A DNA stretch of 64,000 bases from assembly GCF_030116705.1 (NCBI RefSeq), contig NZ_JAOTIK010000001.1, positions 7,158,501-7,222,500 on the forward strand, read 5' to 3'. This stretch comes from Streptomyces sp. ML-6 (lineage in GTDB: Bacteria > Actinomycetota > Actinomycetes > Streptomycetales > Streptomycetaceae). How positions within the stretch are numbered: position 1 is the first letter of the stretch; every line of letters starts with the position of its first letter. The notes beneath the pieces are model-generated. The model was given only the letters and a program-made list of their open reading frames with translations. It did no database searches and was not told where the DNA came from. This document shows, one piece after another, positions 35,778 to 46,933 of this stretch. The position numbers and the translations under genes are program-made.

Positions 35778-38067
35778 TGGCGGACTCCCTGGCCCTGAGG
35801 ACGAGTGCTTCGATGCCTTCGCGGGCGGCCGGCAGGACCTGCCCGGCCCCGTCCCACGCGGTCCGGCCCCGGCCGCCCGCCCCGGGCAGCCGCAGCAGCA
35901 GTTCGGCGGCCACCCGTTCACGGGCGCCGGGGACCGCGGTGCCGCCGCGCAGGGCGTTCTGGCACGCGGGGCACAGGCGCGCGGAGACGGGGGCGATGCC
36001 GAGGCCGGCGAGCCACGCCGGGGCCTTGCCGCCGGTGGCCCCGCCGTGCAGCGGGTTGAGCCGGCAGAGAGCGGGGTGGGGGTGCCCGCCCAGGGAGTCG
36101 AGTCCGGCTCGGGCGAGCACCACGACGGCGGCCAGATCGCTCGCCGCGGTGGCCTCGTCCGGGCGTTCGTCGCCGGTGTCGGCCAGCAGCCCGGCGGCGT
36201 CCAGGCAGTCCCAGGCACGGCTGCGGCCGGGCGCGTCCTGGCCGGCGGCGGCCAGCCCTTCGGTGAGTTCGCGGACGTCGTCGGCGGCCCAGGCACGCAG
36301 TTGCCGGAGGGACGGCAGCGCGGCGGCCCGCCGGGAGCCGTCCCGCCGCGGTGACGAGGGGGCGGCCGCGCGGGCACGGCGGGCGGTCAGCACGGCCCGC
36401 GTGAGGGCGGTCCCCAGCCAGGCGAACAGCAGCAGCACGCCCAGCAGGATCGTGCCGAGCCCGATCCCCGGGCCGAAGTCGCTGCTGAACAGGCCGGGCA
36501 GCCGGTTGTCGTGCAACGGGGGCAGTTCGGTGTCGCGGGCCACGGGGTCGTAGCCCTCCCTCGGCCGGGCGGCGGCGACGGCTTCCAGGGTCCGGTCGAG
36601 CCGGGGCACCACCCGCAGGTCGCCGTCCCTGCGGTACTCCGGGTAGCGGACCTCGTACGGCAGGAGCCGGAAGCGCCGCGCGGCGTCCTGGCCGGTGCCG
36701 AAGGTCTCCAGGTCGATCCGGCCGGACAAGGGATCGACCAGCACGTAGACGCCGTTCTGGCCGGTGCGCTGGTGGACCCGGGCGAGCAGGAGGGCCCCGT
36801 CGCCGCCGCTCTCGTCGTCGCTGCCGGACGGCGTGACCAGTACGTGCACCGGCCCCTTGGGCGCGAGTGCGGCGATCCGCTGCCGGAGCGCGGGCAGGTC
36901 GGCGCCGGTCAGTACGTCCGGGGCGGACGGGTCCCGGTAGACCGGTCCGGCGGCGAGCCCCGCGGCCACCTCCTCCACCCGGGCGTCCAGGTCGGCCCGG
37001 GTGACGTCGAGGTACGGGCTGTCGATGGTCTGCGGGAAGACGGTGGGCGCGGCCAGCACCACGGCGAACACGGCGGCCACCGTCGCCACAGCCGTCACCG
37101 GCAGCACACCGCGCCGACGGGCGGTGGGCCAAGTGGTACGGGCCGGGGCCTTCGGTACCGCCGCGGCTCTGCCCGAGCGTTTGGCCGGGTTCGCGTCCGA
37201 GCGCTTGGCCGGGGCCTTGTCCAGGACGACGGGGGAGGGCTTCGGGGTGTCGGTGGCCTTCTTCTTCCGGGTCCTTCCCTTCCCGGCCTTCCCCGGTCCG
37301 GCCTTTCCTGCCCCGGCCGGTCGCGGTCGGCCGGGACGGCGGTAGGAGAGCCGGATACCGAGGGCCAGCACCAGGCCCGGGAGTACCACCACGGCCAGAC
37401 CGAGCAGCAGGTTCTGGTTCTGCCGGTCGGTGGAACTGATGTACAGATCGGGTTTGCCGTGCTCCTGGTACTGGTCGTGCAGTTCGTCGGCCTCGGCGGC
37501 GGCCCGGTCGTGGCCGGAGGCGATCGCGTCGACGAAGGACTCGAACGCGGCGAGCGGCCCGGCCCTGTACGGGGTGCCGTACAGGGCGATGCGGCGGGCC
37601 TCGTCGACCGGTACGTCGACGCCGAACGCGGAGGCGGTGATGGTGCTGTGGTCGCCGATCAGCACGTACAGGCCGTCCTTGCCGAGCCGGTCGTGCACCA
37701 GCGCGAGCAGTGTGGCGTCGCCCGCAGGCAGCGCGAGTACGTAGGTGGGCACGCCGGTGCGCCCGGCGAGGGCGGCGATCTTCGGAGCGAGCGAGCGCGG
37801 CAGCCTGCGAGGACGGTCGGCCGAGACGTACACCGGGTCCTTGCGGAGCTCCTCGGCCAGGCGCTCGGACTGGGTCGCGCCGTCGTCGTCGGCGGCGGTC
37901 GTGAGGGGCGTGGTGGGCGCTGCCATGGCGTTCGGCGCGGTGCCCGGGCCGGCCGCGACGGCCGTTCCCGCGCCACCGAGGAGCACGAGGGCCGCGAGTG
38001 CCGTGCCCGCCCGGACCCTGAACGTCCTGGCCCGTCCCCGTCCCCGTATTCCTGCCAACGTTCTCAT
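35767..38067 (-). CDS. Large membrane protein with two copies of the repeated domain
   Basis: 766 residues from ATG 38067 (MRTLAGIRGRGRARTF; GGGAGGG ribosome site). Order: signal/anchor helix (about 18-40), exported domain 1 (LRKDPVYVSADRPRRLPRSL, LYVLIGDHSTITAS), helix (LLLGLAVVVLPGLVLALGIR), a Lys/Ala-rich cytoplasmic linker, helix (VTAVATVAAVFAVVLAAPTV), exported domain 2 (AAGPVYRDPSAPDVLTGADL, GVYVLVDPLSGRIDLETF), helix (GTILLGVLLLFAWLGTALTR), cytoplasmic C-terminus with LCPACQNAL. The internal duplication and the copy in the next gene make three. No enzyme motif recognised. Confidence 0.78.
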   Translation of the reverse strand: MRTLAGIRGRGRARTFRVRAGTALAALVLLGGAGTAVAAGPGTAPNAMAAPTTPLTTAADDDGATQSERLAEELRKDPVYVSADRPRRLPRSLAPKIAALAGRTGVPTYVLALPAGDATLLALVHDRLGKDGLYVLIGDHSTITASAFGVDVPVDEARRIALYGTPYRAGPLAAFESFVDAIASGHDRAAAEADELHDQYQEHGKPDLYISSTDRQNQNLLLGLAVVVLPGLVLALGIRLSYRRPGRPRPAGAGKAGPGKAGKGRTRKKKATDTPKPSPVVLDKAPAKRSDANPAKRSGRAAAVPKAPARTTWPTARRRGVLPVTAVATVAAVFAVVLAAPTVFPQTIDSPYLDVTRADLDARVEEVAAGLAAGPVYRDPSAPDVLTGADLPALRQRIAALAPKGPVHVLVTPSGSDDESGGDGALLLARVHQRTGQNGVYVLVDPLSGRIDLETFGTGQDAARRFRLLPYEVRYPEYRRDGDLRVVPRLDRTLEAVAAARPREGYDPVARDTELPPLHDNRLPGLFSSDFGPGIGLGTILLGVLLLFAWLGTALTRAVLTARRARAAAPSSPRRDGSRRAAALPSLRQLRAWAADDVRELTEGLAAAGQDAPGRSRAWDCLDAAGLLADTGDERPDEATAASDLAAVVVLARAGLDSLGGHPHPALCRLNPLHGGATGGKAPAWLAGLGIAPVSARLCPACQNALRGGTAVPGARERVAAELLLRLPGAGGRGRTAWDGAGQVLPAAREGIEALVLRARESASVQ

Positions 38068-38098
38068 CGGCGCCCTCCCGGTGGTTCGGCCGGTCACT

Positions 38099-38218
38099 TT
38101 ACCCGCGCCGGATTTCGGCGACGACATTCACGAGGTCTTCCGCATTCACGAGACCGTCCGCCGAATATTCGGCCGTCGCCATGGCACCGGGTGTTTCCGT
38201 CGAAGTGGGACCGGTCAT
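38099..38218 (-). CDS. Candidate 39-residue small protein
   Basis: From ATG 38218 (ACGGGAACC upstream) to TAA 38099: begins MTGPTSTETPGAMATAEYSA and ends EDLVNVVAEIRRG. It lies 31 bp upstream of the membrane-protein operon on the same strand. Codon use is less GC-rich than the neighbours (AAT, TAT, GAA), as is common in very small Streptomyces genes and peptide precursors. No homology is known to me; it could be a leader peptide or a small partner of the operon. Confidence 0.4.
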   Translation of the reverse strand: MTGPTSTETPGAMATAEYSADGLVNAEDLVNVVAEIRRG

Positions 38219-38532
38219 TTTGGTTCCCGTACAGGATTGAATTCCCCCGGCGGTTCCGGAAGTGCCCGGGACGGAGGAACGAGCCGCATCCGGTGGAATT
38301 CCCGGGCCCGGGGCGGCGCACATCGAGTGTCGTCGTCCCGTTTCCCCCGTGGGTGAAAACAAAGTGGCGGTCAAAAGTGCGGGGAAGGAAGGGAGTTACG
38401 CCGAAAGAGGCCCCTCGGCGCGTCTCCGTGCCCGCTGCGCGGGCCCGTCGGTCCGGCACGAGGCAGGCGGCCGTGGAAGGCTGCTCCGGCCCACGGCATA
38501 CTGGGCCGCCGCGGGAACGGAAAGGCTCGGAA
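38219..38532. other. 314-bp divergent intergenic region
   Basis: No gene is supported. It must hold the promoters of the kinase gene and the membrane-protein operon; I see no clear palindrome. Confidence 0.45.
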
Positions 38533-39540
38533 ATGACCCGACAGCAGACTCGGTACGACGTCCTGGTCGTCGGAGGCAGCGGGGTGGACACCATCGTGCG
38601 GGTCGACGCCCTGCCCGTCCCGCTCGCCGACTCGGTCCACGTCGGGCCGATCGAGGAATGGCCGGGCCACACCGGAGGGAACGTGGCCCTCGGTACCCGG
38701 GCGCTCGGCCTGGAGGTCGCGCTCCTCGACTGCATCGGCGACGACTGGACGGGTGCCCAGGTGCGCGAGCGAATGGCCGCGGGCGGCGTGGAGTTCGACC
38801 CGCTGATCTCCGCGGCGGGCACCCGCCGCGCCGTGAACCTGGTGGACGCCACCGGACGCCGGATGTCGTTCTACGACGCCCGCGACCCGGCCGACCTGAG
38901 GATGCCCCGGGACTTCTACCTGCCGAGGCTGCGGCGCACCCGTCACGTCCACCTGTCCATCATGAATTTCACCCGATTCCTCTATGACGACATCGAGGAA
39001 CTCGGCGTCCCCGTCTCCACGGACCTGCACGATTGGGACGGACTGGCCGACCACCACCGGGAGTTCGCGTTCCGCTCCGACCTCGTCTTCCTCAGCGCGG
39101 CGGGCGCGGGCGAGAACACCTTCGACCTGATGCGGGAAATCCTCCGCGAGGGCCGCGCCGACACCGTGATCGCCACGGCGGGCGCGGACGGCTCCCACGT
39201 GCTCACCCGGGACGGCGGCTCCACCCCGCACCACATCCCGGCGGCCGTCCCGCCCGCACCGGTGGTGGACTCCAACGGTGCGGGGGACGCGTACGTCTGC
39301 GGCTTCCTGTACGGGAGGCTCGCCGGCCGGAGTCCACTGGAATGCGCCCGCCTGGGCGCCGTGGCAGGGGCGTACGCCTGCACCGCGCCGGGTTCCACCG
39401 CCCTCGTCCCGCAGGGGGTCCTGCCGGCGTCGGGCCTTGCCCGGAACGGGAACCGACCGCCCGTGACGACCCGGGACGCCGGTCCCTCGCCCGCCACGGA
39501 CCCGGGCGGCGTCCTCAGCCCCCCAGGATCCGGGCGGTGA
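38533..39540 (+). CDS. PfkB-family carbohydrate kinase
   Basis: 335 residues from ATG 38533 with GGAACGGAAAGG upstream. The N-terminal PfkB motif is EWPGHTGGNVALGTRALG, and the C-terminal catalytic motif is DSNGAGDAYVCGFLYGRLAG, with the Asp base of GAGD. The Asn in place of Thr before GAGD is unusual. Cytoplasmic ribokinase fold; substrate could be a sugar or nucleoside. The last 26 bp overlap the convergent DUF6630 gene. Confidence 0.88.
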   Translation: MTRQQTRYDVLVVGGSGVDTIVRVDALPVPLADSVHVGPIEEWPGHTGGNVALGTRALGLEVALLDCIGDDWTGAQVRERMAAGGVEFDPLISAAGTRRAVNLVDATGRRMSFYDARDPADLRMPRDFYLPRLRRTRHVHLSIMNFTRFLYDDIEELGVPVSTDLHDWDGLADHHREFAFRSDLVFLSAAGAGENTFDLMREILREGRADTVIATAGADGSHVLTRDGGSTPHHIPAAVPPAPVVDSNGAGDAYVCGFLYGRLAGRSPLECARLGAVAGAYACTAPGSTALVPQGVLPASGLARNGNRPPVTTRDAGPSPATDPGGVLSPPGSGR

Positions 39541-40030
39541 ACCCCGCGCGGTCGGCGAGCGCCGTCAGCTCCTCGGCCCGCGCCGCACGCAGACACACCA
39601 CCGGGTAGCAGTCCGACTCGATGTCGAGGACGGCGAGCGCCGCACCGACCTCGCGGTAGTGCCGGCCGCAGGCGGTCAGGAACTCGTGGGTCGGCAGGGA
39701 CTTCTCGGCGGCGTCGAAGAGCACCCAGGGGTCCGCCGACGGCCGGGAGGCGAGCATCCCCAACTGGGCCCGGATCTCCTCCGGGTCCTCCTTCCAGTCG
39801 AATTCCACGAGCAGCAGGTGGGCGTCGAGCGCGTCCACGAGCGCTATCCACGCGAGGTCCGCCACCGGCTCTTCGATGTCGCGCTCCGCCAGCCGGTCCG
39901 CGTGTGCCCGCACATAGCCCCCGGGATCGTCGTGGGCGTGCAACACCTGCTCGGCGACGTCCGGATGGTCCGGTGCGAGAAGCACCGCCATGGCTTCCAG
40001 CGAGGTACGGACCGGGTCGGCGTCGGACAT
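39515..40030 (-). CDS. DUF6630-family protein
   Basis: 171 residues from ATG 40030 with AAGGAGCG upstream. The family core DLAWIALVDALDAHLLLVEF followed by DWKEDPEEIRAQL is clear, as is the C-terminal LDIESDCYPVVCLRAARAEE. It is a small cytosolic protein of unknown function, common in actinobacteria and proteobacteria. Its 3' end overlaps the kinase gene by 26 bp, so both mRNAs share antisense tails. Upstream, a hairpin CCGGGAGG-CGATGC-CCTCCCGG lies at 40095-40116. Confidence 0.85.
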   Translation of the reverse strand: MSDADPVRTSLEAMAVLLAPDHPDVAEQVLHAHDDPGGYVRAHADRLAERDIEEPVADLAWIALVDALDAHLLLVEFDWKEDPEEIRAQLGMLASRPSADPWVLFDAAEKSLPTHEFLTACGRHYREVGAALAVLDIESDCYPVVCLRAARAEELTALADRAGFTARILGG

Positions 40031-40284
40031 GATGGGCGCTCCTTGTGCGGTGGGGCGATCACGCGGTGGGGCGATCGCACGGCCGAAGGTGTCACCGGGA
40101 GGCGATGCCCTCCCGGGCGTTCGTGAAGAAGCCTGGCACAGGGGTGTGACAACGGACGAGGACCGCGCCCGCCGGTACGGAACGAGCATCGAAAAGCATG
40201 AGGCTCAGCCATAGAAGAATGCGCTTTTGTGACCCCCCGCGCAGGCCGCAGGATGGCTGCGATCCGGTTTTTGGGGAGGAACGC

Positions 40285-41637
40285 ATGACGTCAGCCATCG
40301 AATCGGGCCTGCTGCCCGGCACATCCGAAATCCGTCCGGAAGGGCTGGCCGTCGGCGGCGTCCTGCTCACCGAACTGGCACACCGTTTCGGAACACCCCT
40401 CTTCGTGTACGACGAGGAGCATCTGCGCCAACGCTGCCGGGAGGCGGTCGCCGCCTTCGGCCGGGACAACGTCGCCTACGCCTCCAAGGCGTTCCTGTGC
40501 ACGGCCATGGCCCGACTGGCCCACGAGGAGGGGCTGTTGCTCGACGTCGCCTCCGGGGGCGAGCTGCGGGTCGCACTGCACGCCGGAGTGCCCGCCGACC
40601 GGATCGTCCTGCACGGCAACAACAAGGACGCGGCGGAGCTGCGCACGGCCATGTCCGCACGGGTGCGGCACCTGGTGGTCGACAGCTTCGACGAGATGGA
40701 CCGCATCGAACGGCTGCACGCCGAGGAACACCTGCCGCCCGCCCGGATCCAGCTGCGGGTGGCGCCCGGAGTGGCCGCCGGTGCGCACGAGGCGATCCGG
40801 ACCGGGGGCAACGACTCGAAGTTCGGCTTCGGCCTCGCCGGCGGGACCGCGGCGGCCGCCGTGCGCCGGGCCGCCGGTTCCCCGGCGATGGTCCTGGAGG
40901 GCGTCCACGCGCACGTGGGCTCGCAGGTGCTGGACCCGGCGGAGCTCGCGGCCGGCGCCGCGGCCGTCGCCCGGTTCGCCGTCGAGACCCGTGTGCACCG
41001 GCTCACGGTCGGCGGCGGCCTCGGCGTCGCGTACGAGGCGGGACAGACCGCCCCGTCGTTCGCCGAATGGGCGGCCCGGGTGCGGACCGCGGTGCGCGAC
41101 GCGGGCTGGGACTCCCCTGTGACCGTGGAGCCGGGCCGTTCCATCGCCGCCCGCGCCGGGCTGACCCTCTACCGGGTGGGCACGATCAAGCGGATCGAGG
41201 GCGTACGGACGTACGTCGGTGTGGACGGCGGGATGAGCGACAACCTGCGCCCCGCCCTGTACGGCAGTCGCTACGAGGTGTTCCTGCCGCGCAGCCCGCG
41301 CGCCTCCCGGCCCATGCGGGCCCGGCTGGTCGGCAAGCACTGCGAGAGCGGGGACGTGATCGTCGACGACGCCGCCCTGCCCGCCGACCTCGCGGTGGAC
41401 GACCTCCTGGCCACGCCGGTCACCGGTGCCTACGGGTACGCCATGGCCTCCAACTACAACAAGCTGCCGCGCCCCGCCGTCGTCTTCGTGCGCGACGGCC
41501 GTGCCCGCATCGTGGTGCGCCGGGAGACCGAGGAGGACCTGCTGCGGCTGGACGTGGACGAGCCCGCCGGGATCCCGGAGCCGACCCGGGTACAACGATT
41601 TGATGCCGGAGCGGCACAATGCGTCGGTACGTCCTAA
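40285..41637 (+). CDS. Fold-III PLP-dependent decarboxylase, diaminopimelate-decarboxylase-like
   Basis: 450 residues from ATG 40285; GGGGAGGA upstream. PLP lysine in NVAYASKAFL, phosphate-binding GGGLGVAYE, HVGSQ, EPGRSIAARAG, and the active-site CESGD and GAYGYAMASNYNK are those of diaminopimelate decarboxylase LysA. Because it is next to LysR and a D-aminoacylase/amino-acid transporter operon rather than the thrA-thrC region, it is probably a second, pathway-specific copy acting on meso-DAP or another D-centre amino acid. Nine bp before the LysR gene. Confidence 0.88.
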   Translation: MTSAIESGLLPGTSEIRPEGLAVGGVLLTELAHRFGTPLFVYDEEHLRQRCREAVAAFGRDNVAYASKAFLCTAMARLAHEEGLLLDVASGGELRVALHAGVPADRIVLHGNNKDAAELRTAMSARVRHLVVDSFDEMDRIERLHAEEHLPPARIQLRVAPGVAAGAHEAIRTGGNDSKFGFGLAGGTAAAAVRRAAGSPAMVLEGVHAHVGSQVLDPAELAAGAAAVARFAVETRVHRLTVGGGLGVAYEAGQTAPSFAEWAARVRTAVRDAGWDSPVTVEPGRSIAARAGLTLYRVGTIKRIEGVRTYVGVDGGMSDNLRPALYGSRYEVFLPRSPRASRPMRARLVGKHCESGDVIVDDAALPADLAVDDLLATPVTGAYGYAMASNYNKLPRPAVVFVRDGRARIVVRRETEEDLLRLDVDEPAGIPEPTRVQRFDAGAAQCVGTS

Positions 41638-41646
41638 CCTGACCCG

Positions 41647-42570
41647 ATGCTGAACAGTGCCCGCCTGCTCGTCCTGCTCGAGATCGCCCGTACCGGCACC
41701 ATCGTGGCCGCGGCACGGGCGTTGCACCTGAGCCCCTCCGCGATCTCGCACCAGCTCGCCCGCCTGGAGCAGGAGCTCGGGGTGGCGTTGGTGGAGCGTC
41801 AGCCGCAGAGCCTGCGGCTGACCGACGCCGGGGCCCGGCTGGCCGAGCACGCGCAGGCAGTCGCCGATCTGATGGCCGTGGCCCAGGACGACCTGCGGGC
41901 GCACGCCGAGGGTGAGGCCGGGGTCCTGCGGCTGGGTTTCTTCGCCTCCTCGGGCCTGGAGCTGCTGCCCCGGGCCCTCTCGGCGTTCGCGGCGAACCGG
42001 CCCCAGGTCGAGCTGGAACTGATCCTCGGGCAGCCGCACGAGCTGGTGCCCGACCTGGAGGCGGGACGGCTCGACGCCGCGGTCGTCTTCGAGCACCCGC
42101 TCGACCCCTGGTGCCGGCAGGCGACCGTGGACGTGGAGATGTTCTTCGACGAGCCGCAGCTGGTGGTCCTTCCCCTGCGGCACCGCCTCGGCCGGCACGC
42201 CGAGGTCCGGCTCGCCACCCTGGAGGGGGAGAGCTGGATCGGTACGCACGGCGGCCACACCGGCGAACCGGTCCTGGAACGCGCGTGTGCGGCGGAGGGC
42301 TTCCGCCCCCGGGTCCGCTGCCGCAGCGACCACTACCAGGTCACGATCAACCTGGCCCGTGCGGGCATGGGCATCGCACTCGTCCCGGCGCTCGGGATCG
42401 GCGACACCACCGGTGTGCACGTCTGCCGGCTGGACCACCCCCGGCTGCACCGGCGCATCGGCGTCGCCACCCGGCCCACCAACCGCAACCCGCTGCTGCG
42501 GATATTCCTCGACGACCTGCGGTCGGCCGCCGAGGAGATCCGGTCGCTGCTGGAGGTGCAGTGGGCGTGA
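41647..42570 (+). CDS. LysR-family transcriptional regulator
   Basis: 307 residues from ATG 41647. The N-terminal helix-turn-helix is GTIVAAARALHLSPSAISHQ followed by LARLEQELGVALVERQ; the periplasmic-binding-like effector domain follows. Co-transcribed with the decarboxylase and convergent with the deacylase operon. It likely senses an amino acid taken up by the neighbouring ABC system and controls the operon from the region upstream of 47814, by guilt of association. Confidence 0.9.
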   Translation: MLNSARLLVLLEIARTGTIVAAARALHLSPSAISHQLARLEQELGVALVERQPQSLRLTDAGARLAEHAQAVADLMAVAQDDLRAHAEGEAGVLRLGFFASSGLELLPRALSAFAANRPQVELELILGQPHELVPDLEAGRLDAAVVFEHPLDPWCRQATVDVEMFFDEPQLVVLPLRHRLGRHAEVRLATLEGESWIGTHGGHTGEPVLERACAAEGFRPRVRCRSDHYQVTINLARAGMGIALVPALGIGDTTGVHVCRLDHPRLHRRIGVATRPTNRNPLLRIFLDDLRSAAEEIRSLLEVQWA

Positions 42571-42583
42571 CCGGGCGGACCGG

Positions 42584-43557
<974 letters not shown>

Positions 43558-43561
<4 letters not shown>

Positions 43562-45177
43562 CGGACCCTCACCACTTCTCCCGCCCGTGCCGAGGTCGGG
43601 CGGCCGTCCCTTGCCGCGATCCGCCCCGACACCACGACGGTATCGATGCCTTCGGGGGCCAGCAGGGGGTGGTCGAAACCGGCGGTGTCGCGCACCGACG
43701 CCGGGTCGAGCACGACCAGGTCCGCGACGGCGCCGTCGCGGACCACCCCGCGGTCGGTGAGGCCGAACCGCCCGGCGGGCAGCCCGGTCATCTTGTGCAC
43801 CGCGGCCTCCAGCGGGAACAGCCCCTCGTCGCGGGCGTAGTGGCCGAGCACCCGGGCGAAACTCCCGGCCCAGCGCGGATGCGGCCGACCGGGTTTGGGG
43901 ACCCCGTCCGAACCGATCATCGACAACGGGCTGGCGAGCACCCGGCGGACGTCGTCCTCGCGCATCGAATGGCTGATGATGGTCACCTCGCCCCGCTCGG
44001 CCAGCAGGAGATCGCACGCCTGGTCGACCGGATCGACGCCGCGTTCGGCCGCGAGGTCGGCGACGGTGCGCCCCTCGGCCTCGGGAGACGTCGGCGCGGC
44101 GGCCACCGAGATGAGGTCCCAGCCGCCGTTCCCCACGGTGTTCTCCCACCCCTCGACGCCCCGGGCGATGTCCGTCCTGATCCGGTCGCGCGTCCCGGGC
44201 ACGCGCAGCCGTTCCAGCAGGGCACCGATGCCGCCCTCACTCGCCCAGGGGGGCAGCATGGCGTGCAGGACGGTGCTTCCCGCCGTGTACGGATAGACGT
44301 CGCACAGCACGTCCACACCCTCGGCGCGGGCCCGTTCCAGCCGGGGCAGGGTGCGCAGCGTGGCGCCCCAGGCGTGCCGGCCCGCGGTCTTGTGGTGGGA
44401 GATCTGCAAGGGGGCGCCGGAGCGCACCGCGATCTCCAGGGCCTCCTCCAGGGCGGACTCCACCTGCGACATCTCGTCGCGCAGATGGGTGACGTAGGGC
44501 TTGCCGTGCCGGGCGGCGACCCCGGCCAGCGCGACGATCTCCTCGGTGTCGGCGTAAGTGCCGGGAGGGTAGATGAGGCCGGTGGACAGACCGGCCGCCC
44601 CCTGGGCCAGCGCCCGGTCCAGCAGGGCGCACATGGCGTCCAGTTCGTCGGGCCGGGGAGGCCGCGCCGCGAAGCCCATCACTCCGGCGCGCAGCGTGCC
44701 GTGGCCGACCAGCGAGGCGATGTGGGTGTGGCGCAGGGCCGGGTCCTGGCCGGCGGCGAACGCGTCGAAGTCCACGGCGGGCCGCACCGGCCCGAGCCCG
44801 AACGTCACCCGGAGGTGCTCGGCGAGTTCCGGCAGCCGCTCGGGGAGCGACGGGAACAGGCTGGTCCCGCAGTTGCCGCAGATCTCCGTGGTGACCCCCT
44901 GGAGCAGCGGGGCGAGACGGAGCTCGTCGAGCGGCTCCGCGGCACCGCCGGCCCCGTGGGGCGCCGCGAGGGCGTCGGAGTGCGTGTGCACGTCGATGAA
45001 GCCGGGCGCGACGACCTGCCCGGTCACGTCCAGGGTCTCGGCGGCGGTGACGCCGGCGCCGGCGGGGAGCACGGCGATCCGCCCGTCCACCACCGCGACG
45101 TCCGCCTCCCGGCCGGGTGCGCCGGTTCCGTCCACGAGCGTGCCGCCGCGCAGCAGCAGCTCGGGGGAGCGGCCCAT
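43558..45177 (-). CDS. N-acyl-D-amino-acid deacylase (D-aminoacylase)
   Basis: 539 residues from ATG 45177. Amidohydrolase fold: metal site DVHTHSD, the family-specific Cys ligand in TEICGNCGTSLFPSLPE, ISHHKT His residues, and catalytic Asp in SMIGSDGVPKPGRPHPR. It hydrolyses N-acyl-D-amino acids to the free D-amino acid and an organic acid; related family members process D-glutamate or D-aspartate derivatives. Cytoplasmic. Start and stop codons overlap those of the ABC ATPase and hydrolase genes. Confidence 0.9.
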
Positions 45178-45950
45178 CACAGCACCGTCGACAGGAAGGC
45201 CCGCGTGCGCTCGTGCCGCGGGTCGGTGAACAACACGTCGGGGCTGCCGGCCTCGACGACGGCGCCCCGGTCCATGAACAGGACCCGGTCGGCGACCTCG
45301 CGGGCGAAGCCCATCTCGTGGGTGACCACGATCATCGTCATGCCGCTGCGGGCCAGGTCCCGCATGACGCCGAGCACCTCGCCGACGAGTTCGGGGTCGA
45401 GGGCGGAGGTGGGCTCGTCGAAGAGCATCAGGGCGGGTTCCATGGCCAGCGCGCGGGCGATCGCCACACGTTGCTGCTGCCCGCCGGACAACTGCCCCGG
45501 GTAGTGGTCCGCCCGGTCCGCGAGACCGACGTCGGCCAGCAACCCGCGGGCCTGCTTCTCGGCCTGCGCCCGGGACCGTCCCTTGACGGCGACCGGCCCC
45601 TCCATCACGTTCTGCACCGCCGTGCGGTGCGGGAACAGGTGGAACCGCTGGAACACCATGCCGATCCGTTCGCGCTGACGCCGCACGTCCCGGGGACTCC
45701 GCTCGCGCAGCACCCGGCCGGAGGGGCCGTGCTGTTCGTAGCCGACCAGTTCGCCGTCCATCCACACCCGCCCCGCGTCGATCCGCTCGAGGTGGTTGAA
45801 GCAGCGCAGCAGGGTGGACTTCCCGGAGCCGGAGGGGCCGATGACACAGAGCACCTCACCGCTGCGGACGTCGAGGTCGATGCCCTTCAGCACCTCGGTG
45901 TCACCGAATCGTTTGCGGACCCCGCGGGCCCTGAGGATCACGTCGTTCAT
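45177..45950 (-). CDS. Polar amino-acid ABC transporter, ATP-binding protein
   Basis: 257 residues from ATG 45950 (overlaps permease stop as ATGA). Walker [10 protein letters not shown], signature [15 protein letters not shown], Walker [15 protein letters not shown], and [18 protein letters not shown], the Q-loop typical of GlnQ/HisP. Works with the adjacent permease and binding protein. Confidence 0.92.
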   Translation of the reverse strand: MNDVILRARGVRKRFGDTEVLKGIDLDVRSGEVLCVIGPSGSGKSTLLRCFNHLERIDAGRVWMDGELVGYEQHGPSGRVLRERSPRDVRRQRERIGMVFQRFHLFPHRTAVQNVMEGPVAVKGRSRAQAEKQARGLLADVGLADRADHYPGQLSGGQQQRVAIARALAMEPALMLFDEPTSALDPELVGEVLGVMRDLARSGMTMIVVTHEMGFAREVADRVLFMDRGAVVEAGSPDVLFTDPRHERTRAFLSTVL

Positions 45951-46933
45951 GCCGTCGCTCCCTTCTTGGCGCGTCCGGGCCGGAGATTGGCCAGGATCCT
46001 GCTCCGCAGCACGGGAGCGGTACCGGGGCTGTAGCGCCGCTCGACGGCGTGCTGGCCGATGCTGGCGACCGTGGTGAGCACGAGGTACCAGATCGAGGCC
46101 ACCATGAGCAGGGCGACCACCTCGAAGTTGGCGAGGTAGAGGTGCTGGGAGACGGTCATCAGATCGGCACCGGCGATGACCGAGACCAGCGAGGTAGTCT
46201 TCAGCATGGAGATGAACTGGTTGCCGAACGGCGGGATGATGACCCGCATCGCCTGCGGGAGGATGATCCGGGACAGGATCTGACGGTTCGACATCCCGAT
46301 GGAGGCTCCCGCCTCGCGCTGGCCGGGATCCACGCTCTGAATGCCGGCCCGCACGATCTCGGCCATGTAGGCGCCCTCGTTGATGGAGAGACCGAGGAGC
46401 GCGGCCACGAACCCGGTGATCACCTGGTTGGACTGCCAGCTGACGAGTTTGGGGCCGTCGAACGGGATCCCGATGCTGATCACGGGGAACAGCAGGGCCA
46501 GGTTGAACCAGAAGATGAGCTGGACCAGCAGCGGGGTGCCCCGGAAGAACCAGGTGTAGGCACTGGCGGTGAGACGCAGGACCGGGCTGTCGGACAGCTG
46601 CATCACCGCGACGACGACGCCGATGGCGATACCGACGGCCATCGAGACGAGGGTGAGCTGAATGGTCACCCAGAGACCCTTGAGGATCACCCCGTCGAAC
46701 TGGTACTTGGCGACGATGTCCCAGTGCAGATTGGGATTGACGATGACGGTGTAGGCCAGCCACACCACGAACAGCACGGCGGCCAGGACCGCGAGCCAGC
46801 GGCCGGGACGCGGACGTCCGGTCACCTGGAGGGAGAGATCCTCCTCCGACAGGGGACCGTCCGAGGAGGCGGCGTCCGGCGCCGTGCCGAGGGCGGCGCC
46901 GGGTGTCTTCTGAAGTTTCATGTCCGTTCTCAC
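45947..46933 (-). CDS. Polar amino-acid ABC transporter permease
   Basis: 328 residues from GTG 46933, overlapping the binding-protein stop (GTGA); ATG 46921 is an alternative. The N-terminal 40 residues are a cytoplasmic polar extension. Helices follow, with the HisM/GlnP region [20 protein letters not shown] and EAA loop [21 protein letters not shown] single permease suggests a homodimer. Confidence 0.9.
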   Translation of the reverse strand: MRTDMKLQKTPGAALGTAPDAASSDGPLSEEDLSLQVTGRPRPGRWLAVLAAVLFVVWLAYTVIVNPNLHWDIVAKYQFDGVILKGLWVTIQLTLVSMAVGIAIGVVVAVMQLSDSPVLRLTASAYTWFFRGTPLLVQLIFWFNLALLFPVISIGIPFDGPKLVSWQSNQVITGFVAALLGLSINEGAYMAEIVRAGIQSVDPGQREAGASIGMSNRQILSRIILPQAMRVIIPPFGNQFISMLKTTSLVSVIAGADLMTVSQHLYLANFEVVALLMVASIWYLVLTTVASIGQHAVERRYSPGTAPVLRSRILANLRPGRAKKGATA

